Source: Grammothele lineata
Lineage: Eukaryota; Basidiomycota; Agaricomycetes; Polyporales; Polyporaceae
Direction: 5' to 3'
NCBI GenBank assembly: GCA_002150815.3
Contig: NDFF03000328.1
Span: 62,001 to 126,000 of the forward strand
DNA length: 64,000 nucleotides
Positions 34,303 to 46,568 of this stretch are shown here, piece after piece. The notes under the pieces were generated by a model, which searched no databases, had not been told where the DNA came from, and saw nothing but the letters and a program-made list of their open reading frames with translations. Position numbers and translations under genes: made by a program. Every line of letters begins with the position of its first letter. Position 1 is the stretch's first letter.

Positions 34303-37300
34303 GGCGGCAGGGAAGAGTCGGTGCGACCGGAAGCGGCAGCGGCCACGAGACGGAGGGGAGGCAGCAGGAGCGGGCGGAGAGGGGACGGTGACTGGCACAG
34401 AGGGAGGGGGCGGCGTGCGTGATGGAGGAGGGGTGTCGCAAATCGAGCACGGGTGAGATTACATACGTCTTATACGCCAGGTGCTCACGCCCGCCCACCC
34501 TGCGAAAACAGCCCATCACCTCCGAATAATCCGGCCTTCGCTGCCAGCCCGCGCACCGACCAGATAACGTCCTGAACAAGCAACCAGGCACCGACCCGCG
34601 GGATGCTCCTAGAGCGCCCCCCCGGCCTTTCCGCCTGGCGCCCGTCGGCCGGATTTTAATGTTCAATTCTCTTCAATTACGTCTCCGCCAGCTCAGGCGT
34701 CCCGGCCGCGGCCAACCTTGCGCGACAGCATGTGCGTCCATCGCTCGCCAGTCGTAAGCGGCCCGCGCCGCTGTGAGTGGCGGCGAGCCACGTATGGGGA
34801 CGGAAGGCGCGTACGCACTGGGCGGAGTCAGACAGGACGTCCTTGTCCAAGATCGACGCGGGGTAGAATGCCAGTCCCGGGGAGGAGCGACACCATGCTA
34901 GATTGAGCAGTCGTTGTTCTGTCGTCTTGCTCCGAACTTCTGAATCTCGCCCGTCAAGCGCCCGGGCCCCCGTGCGTCCGGCGAGTCGTTGTGAGGGCCC
35001 CATCAGGAGCCGTAAGGTTCGATAGCGTTCTACAACGCCTCTCGTTGTTCTTTTCTGGAGGCGCGAGGGTTGAAGCCGCAAGGTTTTGAGACCGCTAGTG
35101 CCATCCCTTGAACGGGTTCCGACACGCCGAGCCATGTCGATCGTGGATCCATGAGGGCGAGGCTGGCGGCGTCGGGTAGCGCTGGCAGCGCCAGGGTCGG
35201 GCGCTCCCACCTAGTTTGCTCCCTAACGCCACATCTGGGATCGATCCCCCCAGATCACGTCGTAGGCGGAAGCAAAATCTGCAGTGACAGCCATTATTGC
35301 GGCCCGGCCGGCCCCTCGTCCTATCCCCGATTCGGCTACCGTCCGTCCCTGCCCCGGCCCCGCCGCCGCCACCACCTCCGCCGCCGCCCGGAGCAGCCGG
35401 CAACCACGTACAAGCCCGGGCGAGCGAACGTCAACGTTCGCTCATGCACGAAGCGCATGCGTAAAATCCGCAGGCGAGTCACGCGCTTCCCAGACAGATT
35501 GGGTGTGCTGGCGTTCGCGCCCCGCCCTGGGCGTAGACGTCGAGGAATTTCTGACCATGGAATATGCCCCGGCACGGGACAGGCGCGCGGAAGCTTTCGG
35601 CGATCTTGATCTGACGCCCGGGCGTCTGGCGCGCTGATGCCCGGCTGATATCGCGTCAGCTCCAGCCGCCTCTTCGTCCTCTGCACTTCCTCCCGCGTAC
35701 ACACGCGAGCAGCTCGGCGGGGTAAGCAGCGACGTAAACAGTACTCGCCACACTCGCGTGCGCGAGTCGAGGACGCTTGCGGGACTCACAAAACCCAACG
35801 CGGGATAGCGTGGGAGGCTCGGGTCCGGGCAGAGCGGTGGCAGCGAGCACGGAACGGTACCTGGTGCGCCAATCTCGTGCTCTCGAAGCCAGAACCCTCT
35901 CGGACTGATTCACGCCCAGCTGCTCACGCCGCCTGGCTATTCGCCCCATTCGGCCTCAGCCCGAGCCCGCCCTACCGTAAGTAACCTCGCCAGCGCCAGC
36001 AGCACAAATACAGGGCCGTCACTGCTTGTTTTCTAGCCTTCTTCCTCTTGCGCCAGGGGGTCTCCCGAATGCCAGGGCCGTTGCTAGCTCGTGCAGAAGA
36101 CATGAACGCCGTGCGCTTCGGGGGCTGTAGAGGAAGAGACACTAGCCAGGGAACGCCATCGCCACCGCCGTCATGCGCAGGACAGCTTCGCCGCCGTCAC
36201 CACTGAGAGGCTTCGCGCAACAGATGCGGACGGCGCGGTCCCGCGGTGGTGGCCCCGACGCGCCTCCCGCGCCGCAGGCCTAGATGAGGAGACGCGGCTG
36301 CCTATCCCCACCGCCATCGCCGTCGTCCTCCGCGGAGAGGCGCAGGGCGTACGTACCGAGAAGACAGGGACCCCGTCGACCCTGCGTGCACGGCGGGGCT
36401 TCGAACCTGATGCGGAAGATGTCTCGAATTCAGATGCCCGGCCCCTGGCTCTTCGCGGGATTCTCGTTTCTCTGCGGGGAGCACAGGGCGCTCTCCCCCA
36501 CGCGCGAGCGGGCGGAGGAGGGGCGGTGAGTATGTACGTCCGTTCTCGTCCTCGCCGCCGTACGTATCGTCGTCTTGGGGAGCGCGCCGCGGGCGCGATC
36601 GCGGCCCTAACAGGACGCCCCGTACGCGCTTCTCAAGTCCCCGAGGTCCCAAGACACGGCGCGCACGAGCGCGGGCCCCGAACGAGACAGCGTTGTTCGT
36701 CGTGAGTACGGGGAGGATGTGCGAACGCAGAAGGCGCTGCGCGCGCCCGGCGTGCGACGCTAGTCCTGATACGACAGGAGGCCCTGCGTCGCGGACGCTT
36801 TAGGCTTGCGGCCACCCACCCGCCCTTCCAAGAGTCGTAGCTCCTTCGCCACCGGCGGTCCGTGGACTTGCTGGACGCGGTGGGGAGTGCACGGCGAACC
36901 ACTGCCACAGGGTGCGCGCAGGGACACTTCCTGGGGTGGGCCCACGGGCCACGAAAAGCCCTGCGCGCGTGATTCGCAGCGCGCACCGAACGGCAGAATC
37001 CCTGGCTTATTCGCACCGGACCCCCGGCCGGCCGCCCCCGTGGCCCCGTTCTCGTGCGCGCGGCGCCCACGGACGAAGGTAGTGCGCAGCTGCTTTTTGG
37101 CGTGAGCCTTCGACGGGCGAAAGTGGAAGGCCGAGAAGGCGGGGGGACGAAGCTCAGCGGGCGGACACACACGAAGGTTGGGGAGCACGCGCGCTGCGCT
37201 TGGCCACGAGCTAAGTTACATACGTGCAGGACTTACGGCCGGGACGTCCGTGGACGGTCCTAGCCCCCCCTCCTAGCCTTCCCCCATGGCCAGGCAGTAG

Positions 37301-40300
37301 GTTCCAGTCCCAGGGAGACGGGCTCCCTCGTTTTTTCGTGCGTTCCCCACCCACCCCTTGCCCCTTGCTCTTCTTCATCGTCCCCGCACCCACGCCCACG
37401 CCGCGCACGTCCCGTCCTACGCAGCCCATCTCCGCTGGACGCGTGCACGCGCGTCGGGGCGGGGCCCCGAACGCTGCCGGCATCCTACTTACTCAGAAAG
37501 GGAATTGCAGGGACCTGCGCGCGTCCCCCCGAGGCGCCCGTGGGATGTACCCGTGCCCACGAGGGTCCTTGAGAGTCTTCTTCTCGGATTCCTAACAGGT
37601 ATCAACAATGCTCCTGGGCGAGCGGGCGGGTGGGTCTCTCTCCACCCGTCCGTTGCGGACTTCGCTCGCTTGCGCTATCGCTGCGCGGCGCGCTCAAAAG
37701 TTGAGCCTCGTGGACAGACGGACGGACGGGTCCAACCGTCCATGGGGTGGGGCGATGGATCGTGCCAGAGAAGCGGTGCGGGGAGGCAGGCGTCATCGAG
37801 CTGCGAGCATGCTGCCGAGGAGCTGCGAAGTCGAAGGCGGGTGCGGGGCGACGACCGCCGTAGTCTGTGTTAGTCGCCGAATTCGAAGCGCACTATACGA
37901 GTGTATAGTGCGTCGGGAGCGCTGCATTTCGGAACCTGCTTCGTGGAAGTTTTCGCCTGGGCGATCGGATTGGTGATGTGTTCGTAGCGGTCGGCGCGGA
38001 ACCAGACGAGGGCCTTCTGCGCGCGGGTGTGTTGTACTCGAAGTCGCAGCATCGCGACGATGGCAACCAACCGGCGCACCGGTCCAGAATTGTGACGGGA
38101 GAGGAAAAGAGAGCAGAGGAAAACGTGGCGGGCGACACCGCCATTCATCCCGTCGCTCATTGCTCATTTTGCTCATGCCGGATGGGAGAGCGGAAAGGGC
38201 ACGTGTCGAGAACCAGACCCGGGCTGATCAGCTCATCCGTAGGCCGCTGCCGCCTCGAGGCAGCGGCGGGCAATGCGGCACGAGCAGGGAGAGCACTCGT
38301 GCGCACCGATCGTGCTGGCCATGGGCTGAGAGCGTCCGAAGTTACTGCTGGCGAACGCTGCGCCGTAAATCAATGATGGCGCACCGCGCACCGCCTTTCT
38401 TCGCCTCCGTCAGCCCCCGTCACGGGCCCGTCCTCGTTCCCCTCATTTTAGCCGTATCCCGGAAGGCAGATGTCGCCTCATCCAAGTTGCGCAGCCTGCT
38501 GGTCCAAGATAAGCACAGCCTGCGCATACTCAACGGCGAGAAGGACTCACCGGCGATATCTGGTTCTATTAAATGGTTCAGCCGCCCACCGGGCAATATG
38601 AACGGTCTCAGACAATCCCGCAGGCCCATCCCGCGAAAAGACCCCCAGGCAAAGGCACGGGCCTGGACCCTGAGACGGCCGTACCCAGTCCGTACCCCTG
38701 CCTTGTAATATTAGCGGAGGCGTTCTGACGACGAACGACGGCGGGGTCATACGTCCGTGCGGTCCCGCCTGCGCGGGGGGCGCACGCAAGCCGGAAAGTG
38801 AGACCTGTGCGGCACGATCCAGAGGGCTGGGCCTGATCGTGAACTCCAGGGGCTCGCCGCTGGGAACTTGAAGCGCAGTGTATTCGCTCATCGAACATGG
38901 CGCCAGCTACAACCGCTGCGTTCGACAGCCTCGAGGCCGTCCGCGATAGTGAATTCAGAGCTTGGAGGACGTCGGCCGGTGATGTATGAATTTGGCGAGG
39001 TGCGACGGCTGCATTGACGGGCGGAAGCGCGTGGGCCCTACTGTATACGGCGCGGGTTCGCGCCACGCCTCGCGTCCCCGCGTGCACAGAATGATGGTGA
39101 GGGTGTCCCCTGGGGACGGAGATGAAAGCCTGGAAATCGCCCGGCGCCCGGTAGATTTTCACTCGAGGAGTTGTGGAGCGGAAGTCTGTTGCAGCGGAAG
39201 TCTGTGGGTAGCGGTGTGCTGCTGTATTTCCCGCTTAGACTGTCGTCGCACATAATTTTTACGGTGAGAGAGATTGTGGGGCGAATGTGGGGGAGAAGTA
39301 AGCGTTCCGCTCCGTCGCAGGGGATCGACACGGCAGCGCCAGCAAGCACCCTCACGCGGATGCCAATCAGACGCAGAGGCAACGGCAATCACCCCGCTCC
39401 TTCCTTTTCCTTCTCCTCTTGCGACCGACGAAGACCGGAACACCTCGCGAACCGTCGTTGTCCCTCGTTCACGACGACGACGTCCTACAAGGTCAGTGAT
39501 GAGCGCATTTCCGAGGAGGCATGGGCAGCCCGCTTCTGGGCGCGGGAGATGAACGTGCGAAGATGGCGCGCACGCGGAATACAACGCGCCGCGCGGGCCC
39601 TAGCGAGTGGTTAGTGCTAGCGTGCAAGGGTGCGCCGCCCGCCCGGCGTGCGAGATCGCGATCGGCGCTCCGGCTAGGGTCCCCCGCCGCGCGCTTATAG
39701 GGGCCGATGAAGGTCTTGTTTAGGGAGCGCCGGGGTTACGCAGCGGCAGGGTTACTACGGTTGAAGCTCTAGAGTTGAAAGGTTCGAGTGTCGACCTTCC
39801 GGATGGGAGGAACATCGAAGTTCGTATCTTGACCCGTAAAAGCTCGTCCCGTGGGACGTCGCCGTCGTTGCCGACGGTCACGCGGTGCGAAGAGGTGGCG
39901 GCCAATGCATCTCTACGATCAGAGCTAGCGAGTGTCGGTGTCCCTGTCGCGGGATGAGAGGCGAATTTGGGGGACAACATTGAGGTGAAGTGGCGGTCCC
40001 CGCACTGGCGTCCACGCGAGGTGTCCAAGAGACGATAGAGTTGGAAGAGGTTAGGTGCAGCGCATGTGATGCACTAAGCACTGGGGCATGATCCGGCGCG
40101 CTGTTGCCAGTGATAGATAGGGATTGGGGGGCATGTGAGGCGTCTGCGGGCGTATCAGATAATTGTGGTGGCACTGCAACCTTCAACTCTGTCTGGCCTA
40201 GCGGCTCGCGAGAGGGGTGACGAATGTGGTGAGATATGGCGGGCTGGGCCTCTGGAGGCGGACGGACTTGTCCGGGAAGCCAGGGGCGTGCGCCTGCCGG

Positions 40301-41273
40301 AACCCTTTTTGGCACCAGCCATACAGGACGCTTGTGGCGTCTGCGGGCGGGCGGCGAGCTACGGTTATCGAGTTATCGTCGCACAACAGTTGCCGTATAT
40401 CGAGCGTTCTGAGCTGGAGGCGAGAGGCGTCTGTTACGATGGCGAATGAGCGCAGAGGCACAGCGAAATTGGAACGGGGCGCCGAGCGAGGAGAGATGTC
40501 ATCGTTGTATTCTTCTCAACGTCGCGTCGGCCTGGCAGCGGGCGGCGAGCTATAGATGCTGCGCGAGAAGCAAACATATGAACGGTGCCGTCTGAGAAGA
40601 ACCGTGGGCGCGCCAGACTGCGCGAGATTAGCCAACGGCATCGGCGGCGGGTGGGCGCCGGCCGATGGGGAGGCCCCGGGTGGGAACGATCGTATTGACG
40701 GCCCCGAGAGGGTGCTGGAGGAAGAGGGACGGCCGAGGCGAGGGAGTTTGCGCCTCAGAGCGGAAGGCGTTGTATATCGCGGAGGCTTCTCCCGAGAGAT
40801 ACGGTGGCGGAGGCGCACGTTACGCTTGAGCCTTCCTTAATGGTCTTCAGGAGGCGGAGTTGATGCGCTCTTGCGTTGAGCGAATGGCTTCTATCGAACA
40901 TAGGCTTCACGACGACCAGGGCTGTGAAAGAGATTGCGTACCTAGAACTCAGAGCTTCCACCAAGCTGTAGTTGAGTGCTTGGAAAGTACGGGATAACAC
41001 ATGTGCCTAGCGAAGAATGATCACGTTCGTGCAGCCAATAGGCGCGTGCATACATTGTACTGTATCGACCGTGCTCTAAAGACCCATGAGGCCTTGAGGT
41101 CATTTGGTCTGATGGGGAGAAATTGAGGATCGCATCGCGAGAAAGGGGGTAGGGGTGAAGAGAAGGGGGTAAATACTCACGTTCGCCACCGAGGTCTAGA
41201 CAGCAGTTAGATCACTTGTCGCAAATGACGACAACCTCCTCGAAATGCCATAGCCGTTATGCCTGCGATGTTG
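34303..41273. other. 7-kb gene-free region upstream of the HMG-box gene
   Basis: Open frames of 100-180 codons occur on both strands but are Arg/Pro/Ala/Gly-rich products of high GC, without domains or consistent splicing. A CCG/CCACCT microsatellite lies at 35361-35389. The last kilobase is the 3' flank of the RidA gene. The region could contain long regulatory sequence or non-coding RNA for the HMG gene; nothing in the sequence proves this. Confidence 0.45.
35361..35389. repeat. CCG-rich trinucleotide microsatellite
   Basis: CGC/CGG-type triplets are interrupted by CCACCACCT over about 29 bp, in non-coding DNA. Confidence 0.7.
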
Positions 41274-41693
41274 TCAGTGACATTCAAGGGCGACCGCAGG
41301 ATGAGGACGCACTACAACAACCGCATCTGCCTCTATCTCCACCAACATCTCGGGCGACACGAAATGCGCACCAACGATCATCGTAGCAGCGGGCCCGACG
41401 TCTCCCAGCGCCTCCCGCAGAGCTTCCCCAACCTTGTCCGCGTCCTCCGCGTTGGTGACAAACATCCGGACACGGACCACATCCTCTTTCTTCCCTCCGA
41501 GAGCATCGACGGCTCGTGCGATTTCCTGGAAAATGACACGAGCTTGGTCGTCGGCGGAGCCGGGGTGGAGAAGCACGCCGGAATGTGGGTCGATGGAAGT
41601 GGTACCGGACACAGAGATGAGGGGCCCTTTCCGGACGGCTCGCGAGTACCCGAACTTCTTTTCGTAGGGATTGGCGGTCTTGAACGTTTGCAT
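41274..41693 (-). CDS. RidA/YjgF/YER057c-family enamine/imine deaminase
   Basis: This is a small single-exon gene of 139 aa. Family members hydrolyse reactive 2-aminoacrylate-type enamines released by PLP enzymes, or act as related ring-opening hydrolases, usually as trimers in cytosol or mitochondria. The start MQTFKTANPYEKKFGYSRAV was chosen because homologues begin with a similar short strand before GPLISVSGTTS. The frame is open further 5', so a longer N terminus is not excluded. The core KKEDVVRVRMFVTNAED carries the conserved Arg region, and MIVGAHFVSPEMLVEIEADA is the usual C-terminal strand-helix. It is divergent to the DUF6699 gene with 521 bp between the starts. Exact substrate is unknown. 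Confidence 0.88.
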   Translation of the reverse strand: MQTFKTANPYEKKFGYSRAVRKGPLISVSGTTSIDPHSGVLLHPGSADDQARVIFQEIARAVDALGGKKEDVVRVRMFVTNAEDADKVGEALREALGDVGPAATMIVGAHFVSPEMLVEIEADAVVVVRPHPAVALECH

Positions 41694-42214
41694 GGCTGAA
41701 GCAGAAACGTCGTCGTGCGGGACTTTGGGGTTGCGGGGAGTAGAGTGTGTATGTGGGTGCAGGCCGACGGTGCCACCGTACATATGAGTCACGACGTTGA
41801 CTCGAACATCCACAATCGCTCAGCGTTCAAATGGTCGTCCTGCGAGCATTCCCTGAACTTGAGCTGAAGCGGTATCAATTCTGTCAGAGGGGTAAGACAA
41901 AGGATTGTGCCTCGGGGCTGCTGCATGGTGATGGTCGCGGGTAGACATTCATTCCTCGGGCGAGGCTCGCGCCCGCCACGATCTATCCGCCCACCACCGC
42001 TCTTGCTCCTGACCGCGACCACAATGACGCCCACGCCCGAGCCTGCGCGACGGCCAGTGCCCGAACGGCGACGGCGACGCAGATAATTCCACCGCGCGCG
42101 CGTTCGGACCGCCGCATCGAAGCCAACGGCGGAGTTCAGCGCCCACGCCTCGTGTCGCCCGGGTCTCCTAGGCTCTCGCACCCGCTCCTCGCCTTTATCC
42201 ATCTCCCCCGCGCT
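41694..42214. promoter_or_regulatory. Divergent promoter region of RidA and DUF6699 genes
   Basis: The two start codons point away from each other across 521 bp. No clear TATA box is visible on either side. Confidence 0.4.
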
Positions 42215-43490
42215 ATGGGCGACTTCTACCACGACATGCCCGGCCTCGTCGAGCAACCGCACGTCGGCAGCCCGCCCTCGATGGGCCATCACGGCGGCTT
42301 TGGAGGCTTCGGAGGCAGCTTCGAGTCCGAAGACTCCTTTGGACGGTCCTTCGCACCGCCCAGGCAAGGTACCCCTTTCGGTCAGCAGTTTCAATCCTCT
42401 GGGACGCCACCGTGGCCGTCGTATGGCTCGACGACCGACGGCACGCCGGCGTCGTGGGGCGGTACGCCGTCCATGACCATGGCCGCCGCACCGATGATCG
42501 CCGCCACCCCTGCGATTGCGGTCATGCCTCCGACATACTTCGGAGTCAGCCAAGAGGGCTGGCCGCGGCCCCTCGCAACGCCCTCGCCTGTACCTACGCC
42601 CGCGCCGGCTGTGGGGAACAGCCCACCGTGGAAGGACCCATGGAAAGACGTGGATGACGGTCAGGACCGTATGCTCACCCTTCCCCGGGCACACACACCG
42701 CTTTCACGGAGTCTGTCGCTCTCTTCGAGCTCGTCGCCGGGATCGCTCTCGGGCCGTTCTCTTTCTCGGAAGACGTCCATCGTGCGGGGAAACGCGGCGG
42801 AGGCACTCAAGCGGCCGCCGAGGGAATGGCGTACCGACTTCGCGATCGCGAGTTCGAACCTGCTTAGTGGGCTCCTGGGCACGCGCGGACGGTCGCGGTC
42901 GTTTGGTGGGGTCGGCGGAGGCGGTGCGTACGCTTTACATTATTTCCTTCATTGTCTGCAGCGAGCTGCTGGCTGATGCTCCGCACTCAGACCTGTCTAG
43001 GGTAAAGGTGCACCCATATATCCTATATACTATGACCTCGAAGCCCCCCATGACGCTGGATCTGCGCGGCTCTCCGAACGACCTACACTTCCGCGCGCTC
43101 AAGAACCAGCCGCTCACGAACTGGGATCTCATGCGCTTCGTATGTGAACCTCCCCTACTCGAGATGCGCCTCTTCCACCAGCACCTCCCCTGGTACATCG
43201 ACATCGTGGCGTCGAACCCGACGGGGATCACGCTCTACGACCTCTTCTTCGGCATCTACACCTGTATGCAGACCCCGATCGAGAACGCGGACTACTACAA
43301 CGTCGAGATGGACCGCGAGGCCCGCGAGCACGTCGCGAACGCGTGGGCCGCGCGATGCCGCACCGAGGAGGAGCGCGCGCAGGGCATCAAGCGCGTCGAC
43401 TATCTCATGGGCCGCGTGATCATGGAGGGCATCCAGAAGGGCAAGGACGGGCTCTGGGAGATCAAGACGCGGAAGCTGAATCCGTCGTAG
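42215..43490 (+). CDS. DUF6699-domain protein with long disordered N terminus
   Basis: The exons are 42215-42923 and 42991-43490 (402 aa). Residues 1-230 are Gly/Ser/Pro-rich (HHGGFGGFGGSFESED, several PPW repeats, a Ser-rich tract with LSRSLSLSSSSSPGSLSGR). The second exon begins with DLSRVKVHPYILYT and carries the DUF6699 fold: LDLRGSPND, NQPLTNWDLMRF, LFHQHLPWYIDIVASNPTG, ITLYDLFFGIY and the closing GIKRVDYLMGR, ending DGLWEIKTR. This domain occurs widely in basidiomycetes and has no assigned function that I know of. I chose the ATG at 42215 (MGDFYHDMPGL) because upstream in-frame sequence lacks an ATG. The splice join (phase 1, G+AC) restores the frame. Confidence 0.85.
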
Positions 43491-43873
43491 GGTCGGGACC
43501 TACGGTGCGGCTTCCGCCGCTGCTGACGTCGAGGGGATGGGTTTTTGGGATGTGCGTGCTTCGAACAGGGAGTGTTTCTGCCTGGTGCAGCCGCAGGATC
43601 GTGCATCGTAGAAAGAAGATCGCGTGGGCTCCGCATCGTGTATTATTTATTCAGAATCTGTGTAGCTAGTTATGCCTCTGTACACCACCATCTCCACATG
43701 CTGTATGTCTCTCATTTTAGTCCCGGACGGTCTCGTAGTTTACCACACTTCATCTGTACTATCGGTTACCCAACAATCACCATCCAAATCCGTGCTCCAT
43801 GATAGTTCCGTCGGAAACCAATAATTATACAGTGATCTGGCTTCCAATTCCAATACATAGCTAAGCAGCACGC
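43491..43873. other. Convergent 3' spacer
   Basis: It lies between the stop codons of the DUF6699 and TBC genes. It is AT-richer than its surroundings, with TATTTATTC- and CAATACATAG-like stretches that fit polyadenylation regions. No gene is seen. Confidence 0.5.
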
Positions 43874-46181
43874 CTACTCCAGCCCGCGTCGGAGACCATC
43901 GAAGACCCTCCCACCCACACCCATGAACACCCCTCCAACAAACTTCCCCAACTTCTTCGACTCCCGCCACATCGTATGCCGATGGTGCCCGTTCCCGCCG
44001 CCCGGCAGGCCCGTGTTGAGCCCGTAGACGGCGACAGCCACCCCGAGCACGATCACCGCGCCAGCCACCATCGTCCGCCGGTGGAGCACGAGGTCCGTCA
44101 GCCGCCGCGGCTTGCGCAACTTGCGCCGCCGCCTCTCCCTCTCCTCCTTCTCCCTCCGCTTCTTCTCTGTTTCTGTCTCTGCTTCGCTGCCTTCGCCGTC
44201 CTCGTCCTCGTCCTCGTCCTCGACGTAGGGCAGGACGACGAGCTCCGGGCGCGTGACCATGAGTTCCGCCTCGTCGTCGTCGGGCAGGTCCTCCGCGTGC
44301 TCGGCCCACGTGCGCATCACGCTCTGTGGGCCCAGCACGGCCGCGAGTGCGACGTCCGGATGCGACGGCGGGAAACGCGCATAAAGCGCGTCCGCGGCTG
44401 TGAGGAGTGCGCCGAGCGATAGGCGTGGGCGGCGGGGACGCGGCTCGGGCTCATCGAACGGCTCAGGGGAGGCGGTTCGCTGTTCGTCGGCGGTATCCTC
44501 TGCAGGTGCAGGATCGGGCGGGAGGGGCACGTCGGCGGGCTCCAGCTTCGGCTCTGGCGAGGCTGCGGGGTCGGGCGCATGGATGAGATCGTCGGGGTGG
44601 GAGTCCGTTGTGGGTTCTGGGGCGGGAGAGGGAGAAGGTGGGCGTGGGAGGGCCCCTGGCTGATCGTGGAGAGAACGCGTCGCGGGAGTACTGGGCTCTT
44701 CTTCGAGGCTGGACAAGGCGACGTCACCACGCCCTTCCTCCCCGGGAGTGGAAGTCGTTGTTGCGATAGCGGGTTCAGCGGGATTTGGAGGGAGATCAGT
44801 GGGCTGAGAAGGTGGTGACGGCGGACGATCGTCCGTTCCGTCGTGCGTAGATCCTGCGGATTCGGCAACGTCGGAGCTGGGAAGAACGGGGTGCTCGAGC
44901 GGGGCTGCTTCTAGCTCCTCCGTCTTGATTTTGTCGGGGGCGGCTTCTGGCGGTTCGGAGGGGCTCTTCTGAGTTGACTTCTCCTTAGGGACGTCCGGGA
45001 TCGTCTCGCCCTCTTCGTAGAGATCCGGGAGGACAGTGAGTAGAGAGTGCATCATTCCTTCTTCGCCCTCGTCTTCCAGGAGCTGGACCTCTTCTCGACG
45101 TGTAAGGATGAGCTGCAGGGGCCATACATTCAATATCAAGCGAGCAATCACTGCGCAATTGAGTGCGAAAACGTACCGCGGCGGCAAGATACACTACGGC
45201 TATGGGTGGCCTGGACAGTAGATAGTCGAATATATGCTGTATGAGAGGAAGTGTCGGAACATCATGCGAGAATAATGTGAGGAGATTAGATAGAGCGTAG
45301 TAGGGTAGTGGGGCGGTCCTGGTCGCGAGTCAGTGGGACTCCAGAACTCAGATCAACATGGTTTATACCGTTCAAGACTTGCCGCAAAATCGCGGTCGAC
45401 CAAGCGCAACAACTTCTTCAAGATTCTTGGTGTGCATTCATGAAGGGGTGACGAGCAAAGCAAGAAATGGGTAAACTCACCGAAGCAATCCAATTACAGG
45501 TTCCAAATTCGTCCCCATGGAGTCCCGTACGCGATGTAAGCTGAGCTTCTCCACGACGGGTAGATGCAACTCCTTTGGCAACGTGAGGAAGACAACGGAG
45601 ACGATGTCATGGTACCCCTTCAGAACCAAACATTGAGGATTGATGAAAGGGAAAGTGCAAGAGGAAGGTTGACGTACCTGGAAGTAGTGCAGTCGTGGCC
45701 TCCTGCGGAATAGTGAGACAATGAGACGATTGAGAGCCGCTTGTCGCTTCTCTCTACTCATGGTTTCCTCTACAAGACCACACAGTGAGTTACGGGACGC
45801 CACACCCGGAGAGGGCGCGTTCACCTACTGGATACAATACAAAGCTGCGATCCGTGTCGAGCTCAATCTGATGCTCATCGGAGTGCGGTGCACCCTCCAA
45901 AACCTCATTCTCATCCCGGCCATGTCCGAGCTCGGAGTACAACGAGGATGAGATGGTCGAGCTTGCGTCGTCGAACACGGGGCCATCTAGATGCAGTAGC
46001 CTTGGCCTGCAACAAGCTTCTATTATGAAGGTTGCATACACAGCATGTTTGTTGATACTCGCCATATTCTAACGCGTTCCTCTCCAAATCCATTTGGCTG
46101 AAGACTTAGGTTCCTATACGCCTGCCAGTCGAGGGCTTCCATGGGCGGTGCTGAGGACGGCCGTGAAACAGCATTTTCCAT
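43874..46181 (-). CDS. TBC-domain Rab GTPase-activating protein (TBC1D20/Gyp8-like) with C-terminal membrane anchor
   Basis: It accelerates GTP hydrolysis by Rab GTPases; TBC1D20/Gyp8 members sit on the ER and act on Rab1/Ypt1. My seven exons are 46181-46063, 46006-45825, 45769-45678, 45617-45481, 45425-45369, 45318-45177 and 45112-43874 (655 aa). Visible landmarks are VRIWPRLLHLDGP, the arginine-finger motif QIELDTDRSFVLYP, the glutamine-finger motif RLHYFQGYHDIVSV, then LSLHRVRDSM, APLPYYALSNLLTLFSHD and HIFDYLLSRPPIAVVYL. The C-terminal half is a long acidic Pro/Glu/Asp-rich linker, followed by a membrane helix (AGAVIVLGVAVAVYGL, about residues 590-608), as in TBC1D20. Intron 1 has a GC donor (TG|GCGAGT): only this choice restores RIWPRLL. 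The gene is divergent from cystathionine gamma-synthase. Confidence 0.9.
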
Positions 46182-46568
46182 GCCTTGGCAAGCGTATTGA
46201 GCAAGAGAGGTTTGAAGTAGCGGTAGCAAAGTAATTTCAAGTACGCAGATTGAACATTCGAGGACGTCGAGGTAGAGAGAGAGGACGATGCGTCACGGTA
46301 GCCGCAGCCTCCGAGTCGGACGCAACGCGCCCTGCCTGTTAGCGCTCAGTGTTGGGGTGAGATAAGATTGGATCAACCCGTTCAAAGATTAGATAACAGG
46401 CGATCCTCGAATTTCGAGGACGGCCGCCGCCTCGCCTTGACTCGATCCACCATCGTCATTCCCCCTCTTCCTCCTCCCACCACACCAGAACGGCATTTTC
46501 TCTGACTCTCTTGACTTTTGCTATCTTTTAGGATACGAAATCTGCAGGCCGCAGTCAGCGCGCCAACC
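46182..46568. promoter_or_regulatory. Divergent promoter of TBC and cystathionine gamma-synthase genes
   Basis: A 387-bp region lies between oppositely oriented starts. A C/T-rich stretch (about 46470-46500) precedes the plus-strand ATG. No canonical TATA is evident. Confidence 0.45.

Noticed and set aside
34677..35210. 177-codon minus-strand open frame
   Set aside because: No domain and Arg-biased composition typical of the GC-rich spacers here.
36393..36410. tRNA B-box-like GGTTCGAAGCC on the minus strand
   Set aside because: The flanking bases do not pair as a T-stem and no acceptor or anticodon stem can be drawn.
41789..42694. 301-codon open frame on the minus strand
   Set aside because: It is Arg-rich, runs antisense to exon 1 of the DUF6699 gene and has no domain; it is a by-product of high GC.
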